Part shown: piece by piece, positions 59,015 through 64,000 of the stretch
Position numbering within the stretch: position 1 is the first letter of the stretch
Layout: each line of letters opens with the position of its first letter
NCBI GenBank assembly: GCA_001600415.1
Contig: BCJX01000020.1
Span: forward strand, 335,836 to 399,835
From: Pascua guehoae
Lineage: Eukaryota > Basidiomycota > Tremellomycetes > Trichosporonales > Trichosporonaceae
DNA: 64,000 bases
Direction: 5' to 3'
Made by a program: the position numbers and the translations under genes
Notes under the pieces: generated by a model
Databases searched by the model: none
The model's input: the letters and a program-made list of their open reading frames with translations, nothing else
Told to the model about the DNA's origin: nothing

Positions 59015-60565
59015 GTTGATGCGATGCGAATGGAGAGTGGGTGGCGGTGATGCAGGCGGTGTGGGATTGAGTGTTGTTTGTTGCCAGTCGGGATTGATGA
59101 ATGAAGGTAATGTACCGTTGTGGTCGAAGGGGGCAAGTGGGCGGCCAAGAGAGGTGTGGGAGCGGGTGTGATTAATGAGAATAAAAGGATGGTGGAGCAA
59201 AGGAGACTGTGTTGGAGAGATTGAGGACAGCGAGCGATGTGGAACTTGTTCCAAAGTCGTCGGTTGTGGAGTGACGCCACACGCTACAGTACAGTACAGT
59301 GGACGGCAAGCAGCACCCATGCGCATTACTTGTGTTGTAGTCGTCTGTTGGCCACGCACGCCTACCAGCAACTGCTGGCCACATGGCCCGTCGTGGCACA
59401 TTTTGCATGCATTGCATTCGCACATTCGCAAGCCAGCCCCGTCGGCCATCGGCATCATAGTATAATTATTGCCTCTTGTGGCAATTTGGGTTCAAGGCGG
59501 GGGGGTGTTTAATTCAGGGTCCAAGGGGGGATGGGGGTGGTTGTGGGATGCGTGGGCTCTGGTGGCCGGTGGGTGGATTCTTCCTTGCTGGTCCTGTGTG
59601 CTTGCCTTGTGCCTGGCTGGTGTGCACTTCAAACGCTTCAACGCTGGCCATCGGCGAAAACCCCAACCCAGGTGTGGGTGGACACGCGCGCGCGCGTCAG
59701 GGAATGCCCTACCCCCGCGGCGTCTTTTGCCCTCTGCCTTCCCAGTTCGAACAGGCTATTATTAACGACTGGGCGTGCAGAATATTACAAAGGGCGCAGA
59801 GTTTATAATAATGATATTGACAAGGTGATTTACTGTAGAGGACATTACAAAAATGTAAAGCATCAGCCACATAGCCACCAACGCGGTGCGTGCGCCCATG
59901 ACGCGCAGGCGGTGACCATCACGCAACGCGCACCCACCCAGCAGGCCAGCAGCTTAGCAGTGCACCAGCACGGGGTACCCGGAGCGAAGAGAAGTGACGG
60001 CGGGGCGCAGTGACCCCCCCCCCCCCTCCCCCAACGCCCCCCGTTTGTGCCTTGTTTCCTGCCTCCCTCCCTTGCTTGCTGCTTGCTCCCTCCCTCCTTG
60101 GCTCCCCCTTGCTGGGTGGCTGGCCGGCTGCTGGCTGGGTGGCTTGTGTTGGGCTTTGCTTGCTCTACTACTGCACTCTATCATTACTTCCAACTACATC
60201 TCCACCCTCCTTCTTCTCCTTCTCTTCCTCCTCCCCCNNNNNNNNNNNNNNNNNNNNNNNNNNNNNNNNNNNNNNNNNNNNNNNNNNNNNNNNNNNNNNN
60301 NNNNNNNNNNNNNNNNNNNNNNNNNNNNNNNNNNNNNCCCGCCCCCTACACCTTCTCATATCTTCATTTTCACCCTCATTAGCCCATTCTCTTGGGCTCA
60401 CATCCACCCCACCCCCACCGCGTCACAAAATCCAATTCACTCCTCCCCTTCCTCGGGTATTTGGACTGGGATCGCCTCTGTGCTCCTCGCCATCTCGGTT
60501 CCCTCCTCTTCAGTCCAACCCGCCCCTTTCGACACGCATCCTACTATTGAATCATCATCACCACC
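59015..60565. promoter_or_regulatory. Divergent promoter region YKT6/SYP1
   Basis: 1.55 kb between two divergent starts, interrupted by an assembly gap. The right half has long C/T-rich tracts (60010-60237 and 60338-60500) typical of fungal leader regions. No gene is seen in the sequenced parts. GC-rich CACGCGCGCGCGTC near 59680-59697. Confidence 0.45.
60238..60337. other. Assembly gap (100 N)
   Basis: Exactly 100 undetermined bases, the conventional placeholder for a gap of unknown length, inside a polypyrimidine tract. The real distance between YKT6 and SYP1 is therefore unknown. Confidence 0.98.
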
Positions 60566-63500
60566 ATGGCTGCCGAGGCACTCCCAGGTGATACCTGGGC
60601 CAGCGGATTCCAGACCGCCAACACACGGGCCGTCTTGTCGCAGCTTCAGCGCCGACTACACACTTCCACCACCCACGTCCACACTCTCGCCGAGCTGTTC
60701 CGCGAGCGCGCCGCGATTGAAAGCGAGTATGCGACCAAGCTGTCCAAACTCGCCAGGGCCGCAGAGTCGGGCCAGCTGGGTGGCAAGGGCACAGTCATTG
60801 ATTGGGATCCCAGAAGCGCCGAGGGCAAACTCTTTGGCGCTGCCATCTCGGACCTCCAAGAGGTACGCACACTGAAGGCTTTGTGGGCAGTGTCCATCGT
60901 TTGGCTAATCCAACACAGACCTCATCATCCCACTCGACGCTCGCAAACACACTGCGATCAGACTTTGAACAGCCCGTTCGTGACCTTCCCAACAAGGTGA
61001 CGGCTTGGCACCGGGTTGGCGACCAAGAGGTTGATCGGCTGCTCAAAGACTATGAAAAGACGGCGGCCAAGCTCGAAAAGGCCGCATCCAAGAAGTCTGG
61101 CAAGAACAAAGCTGAGCAGCTCCAGTCTGAGCTCAACCAGATCAGCAGTCAACTCGCGTCGCAGTCACCGACATGCTGGAAGACATTCCAGCGCCTTGAC
61201 GAGGAGCGCCTCCGTGCGCTCAAAGAAGTGCTCGTCCGTTGGTCGACGGCCCGCGCGGACATCGCCACGCGCGATGGACAGCGCGCCGAGGCCAGCCTCG
61301 CCGAGCTTCTGTCGTGGGAGTGCCAGGACGAGGTCATTGCCATTGGCAACCGCATCTCTACTACGTCGGGTGGCCGTGGCATGTCTGTGTCTCAACAATC
61401 CCAGGCTCCCCCGCAGATTCCTCCAATTCAGCCTTGTGAGTGGGGCAGTGCATCGACGCATGAGCCATGCTGACCCCGTCACAGCCAGCCCTCGCGCTTC
61501 GATTCTGACGACGGGAACCTCGACTCAGGAGCACGCGCCGTCGCAGTCGCACACGCCGTCACACGCGTCGTCGCCCACCCACGAGCTGACGCCTGGGCGC
61601 TCCAAGGCGAATGGCTCTTCGACCAACTTGACATCTGGCGGCGGCGGATTAAGCGGCTTCAAGTCGATGCTGACCCGCAAGGCAACGTCTGTCGGACGCC
61701 AGCGCAGCGGAAGCGAAGCACATTCTGTCAACAAAGGGCGGCGTGGGACCAACGATACGTTTGAGCCGCTCAGCGAGCGGCCAGAGGCGTCGCGCCAAAC
61801 CCCGCGTTCGGAAAAGGTGCCGTCGCGGCCACCTGTGTTGTCGGTAAGTCGATCGCGACTTGGGCTGACGACGACGACGACGACGACGACGACGCTGACA
61901 TGCAGTCCCCGCCGGTTGACGAGGAGGGCTTTTCGATCGCGCCTCCTGACAGGCACAAGAACCCTTGGGACGAGCCGTCTGATGCTCTGGCGACTCCGTC
62001 GCGACCCACGACAAACTACGGTGTCGCACTTCCGTCGGCAATCTTTGCCGAGCAGGGCTCGGGTGGTGGCCGCGAGTCCCCTACCCCTGCGTCTGCGTCA
62101 AGTGCCGCGGGCCACGACCTCGGGTCATCGACTGCGTCGATCAAGAGTACGACAGCCCCGCGACTCAACCTCGAACTTGCTGCTCAACCTATCCAGGAGA
62201 GCGAGGAGGAGCGAAAGGCGGCAGTGGCCAAGATGCAGCAAACTCTGCAGATGGCACCACCCCCAGGCCCAGCGCGCCGCTCGACGATTGCTCGTGGCCG
62301 CCGTGCCGAGCGCCAGACGTTGCAAGCTTCGATCGACGAGAACGGACCCTTACCGCAGCACCACATGGCCGCACTCGCTCAGATGGGCAACGACGAGGAC
62401 CGCCAGGAGCGCCTCGCCGATGGCGCCTCGGTGCGATCGACGCGATCAGTGCGGAGCAGCAGCCTTGCTGCTCCTACGGCCCCCGAACTGAACCGCCGCG
62501 GCTCGCGCTCGAGTGTTGCATCGTCGTCGCGCAACCCGTTCGACTCGCCGGGTCTGGGAGGCGCGGCTTCTGGTGGCTCTGTCCCCGTCCCCGCCCCCGT
62601 CTTCTCATCGTCCTCGTCCTCTGGGCCCGTCCCGCTGACCCCCACAGCCAACGGCACGCGCACCGCTGGTGCTGCGGCCGCTGGAGTGATCGGTGGTGCA
62701 GGAGCCGCGGCTCTGGGCGCTGCAGTCTTCACATCCGAGCCCGAGTCTATCCCCCAGGCGAGCCCGAGCACGGTGCCGACGTCGCCAACGTTCCCGGCCT
62801 CGCCGACGTCTCCGACGAGTACAGCCCTTGTGACTGCACCGACGTCGCCTGCCGTGTCGTCTGTGCCACTGTCGTCGCCGCCCATGATGCCTGGTCTGGC
62901 GTCGGCCGTGGAATCAGTCCCGGGACTGCGTGCCACTGTGGTCGAGACGGTGCACGCGTTTGTGCGCCAGTTCCACTCGCAGCGTACCGTCATTACTGGC
63001 GAGATTGCCGTTTCTCTGAGTGCGACCCCAACGCGCCCTCTCCCGCCGTCTGGTACGGTGCTGCACTTGCGCCTGACCGAGTTCAACTCGCTCGAAACTG
63101 TGGCACCCAACCCAGCCTTCCTCTCGCAGGTCCCCGAGCGGCCCGGCGAGTATTTCCTCAACACGGACTTGTTGGCACAGGCCACGCCCGAGGCCGAGGC
63201 TACGACGGGCTATGGCCCAGTACTGTTCAAGTACCACGTGCTCGTCCCCGAGGGCGGCGAGACGGCCATGGCACCGCTGCTCCTCAACCCAGCCTTCCAG
63301 ATCAAGGACGGCGAGACGCGCATGATTCTTCACTACCGCAGCACGGCTACGTCGGGTGTTTCTGCCCTCGCGCTCGCGGTCACATTCCCCGAAGAGCCAG
63401 CGGTCACCAACACGCAGTCCAAGCCGGTGACGCCGACCTGGGGGCGCGCCCCCTCGGGCACCGACCGGCAGGTCGTATGGCAGCCCGCCAACCCGGCCCC

Positions 63501-63732
63501 CGGGGCGGAGAGCAAGATTATCGCCCGCTTCGTCACCTCCCCCGGCGCACCGCACCTCGCACCCACGGGCGTCGAGGCGCGCTTTGTCATCCCCGACCAC
63601 CTCGCGTCGGGCGTCGGCATCGAGGTCGTCTCGGGCGAGGTCCCCGAAGCCGCGTCTGGGTGGGAGTTTGACAGTGTCGCAAGGTCGACCGTCGCTGGAA
63701 AGTATGTCGGCGCGCCTAATCTCAATCCCTAA
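60566..63732 (+). CDS. SYP1: Endocytic adaptor SYP1 (F-BAR plus mu-homology domain, FCHo family)
   Basis: Exons 60566-60862, 60919-61435, 61485-61843, 61906-63732; 999 residues. In the family Syp1/FCHo arrives early at clathrin-coated pits, bends membrane and recruits Ede1. Seen: an N-terminal F-BAR domain (about 1-270) with LAELFRERAAIESEYATKLS and a long helix KDYEKTAAKLEKAASKKSGK; a Ser-rich linker; the conserved motif SPPVDEEGFSIAPPDR followed by HKNPWDEPSD (about 392-420); a further disordered linker; and a C-terminal mu-homology domain (about 740-999) with VVETVHAFVRQFHSQRTVIT and LHLRLTEFNSLETVAPNP. The start (CACCATGGCT) has a good context. Intron 3 contains an (ACG)n run. All joins keep phase. 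Confidence 0.93.
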
Positions 63733-64000
63733 TTTCAATCTCTCGAATTATCGAGGTCTCGGTCTTGGTCTGTTGTCTGGCAATGTCTGTGAACGATCTC
63801 GGTGTGTTCGTCTCTTTGCGCGAGCCAGCCGCGCTGTTTCTAAAGGACCAGTTGTACTGTACCCTGATCGCCAGGTTAGAGACTGCGGCACGCAAAGATC
63901 TAGTGGTATAGTCTATAGTTTTTTTTTTTTTTTTTTTTTTTCTTTTCGTAGCACGCAGGATGCATTTGCTTCTGCTGACACCGGCCAAACGGGCGAGTGG
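63733..64000. other. 3' flank of SYP1
   Basis: It holds a T23 tract at 63919-63941, preceded by TCTAGTGGTATAGTC (63899-63913), which looks like a tRNA D-arm fragment but has no accompanying arms. No gene is seen up to the window edge. Confidence 0.5.

Noticed and set aside
61868..61895. (ACG)n run as a coding Asp/Thr repeat in SYP1
   Set aside because: It lies between a GTAAGT donor at 61844 and a TGCAG acceptor at 61905, and the exons on both sides join in frame to the conserved SPPVDEEGF motif, so it is intronic.
63890..63941. tRNA or SINE end at the right edge
   Set aside because: Only a D-arm-like 15-mer before a T23 run; no B box or other arm is visible within the window.

Overview
The window is nuclear DNA from a fungus, most likely a basidiomycete yeast of the Tremellomycetes (Trichosporonales- or Cryptococcus-like). 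The reasons are GC-rich coding sequence, genes split by many short introns of about 36-60 nt with GTRNGT donors and CTAAC/CTGAC branch points, tRNA genes with introns, and a gene set of conserved fungal housekeeping proteins. The genus cannot be fixed from the sequence alone. Exon structures were assembled by hand from splice signals, reading phase and family similarity. All complete models sum to whole codons.

Layout, left to right: (1) 0-11 kb: 5' part of proteasome chaperone ADD66/PAC2 (-), threonine dehydratase ILV1 (-), TPR protein YPP1/TTC7-like (+), an intergenic cluster of GC-rich hairpins with a tRNA-like element, and vitamin B6 glutaminase PDX2 (-), whose third intron is oddly long and contains undetermined bases. 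(2) 11-18 kb: an intron-containing tRNA-Val(CAC), a minisatellite, an atypical protein kinase (-) and a secreted GH16 glucanase (-). (3) 18-25 kb: a gene-poor 7.3 kb stretch with a microsatellite, a nested inverted repeat, a 12-bp minisatellite and one MITE-like element. (4) 25-45 kb: a dense block with TMA20 (+), an unknown Ser/Pro-rich protein (+), DNA polymerase epsilon POL2 (+), TRAPPII subunit TRS130 (-), mitochondrial glutamyl-tRNA synthetase MSE1 (+) and mitochondrial GTPase MTG1 (-). (5) 45-50.5 kb: an AT-richer intergenic stretch with two more copies of the MITE-like family, an intronless MmgE/PrpD-family gene (+) and a tRNA-Ser(GCT). (6) 50.5-64 kb: a DUF4211 nuclear protein (-), RNA polymerase I subunit RPA34 (+), EME1/MMS4 (-), SNARE YKT6 (-) and the endocytic F-BAR protein SYP1 (+), with a 100-N assembly gap in the last promoter region.

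The genes do not form a pathway cluster; this is ordinary eukaryotic housekeeping order. Functional themes that recur are plasma membrane and trafficking (YPP1, TRS130, YKT6, SYP1), DNA replication and repair (POL2, EME1) and mitochondrial translation (MSE1, MTG1). The most novel-looking features are the short inverted-repeat element family present three times, the hairpin cluster near 8.2-8.6 kb, and several gene-structure oddities: tiny first exons, a 39-nt in-frame intron in MSE1, and the anomalous PDX2 intron.
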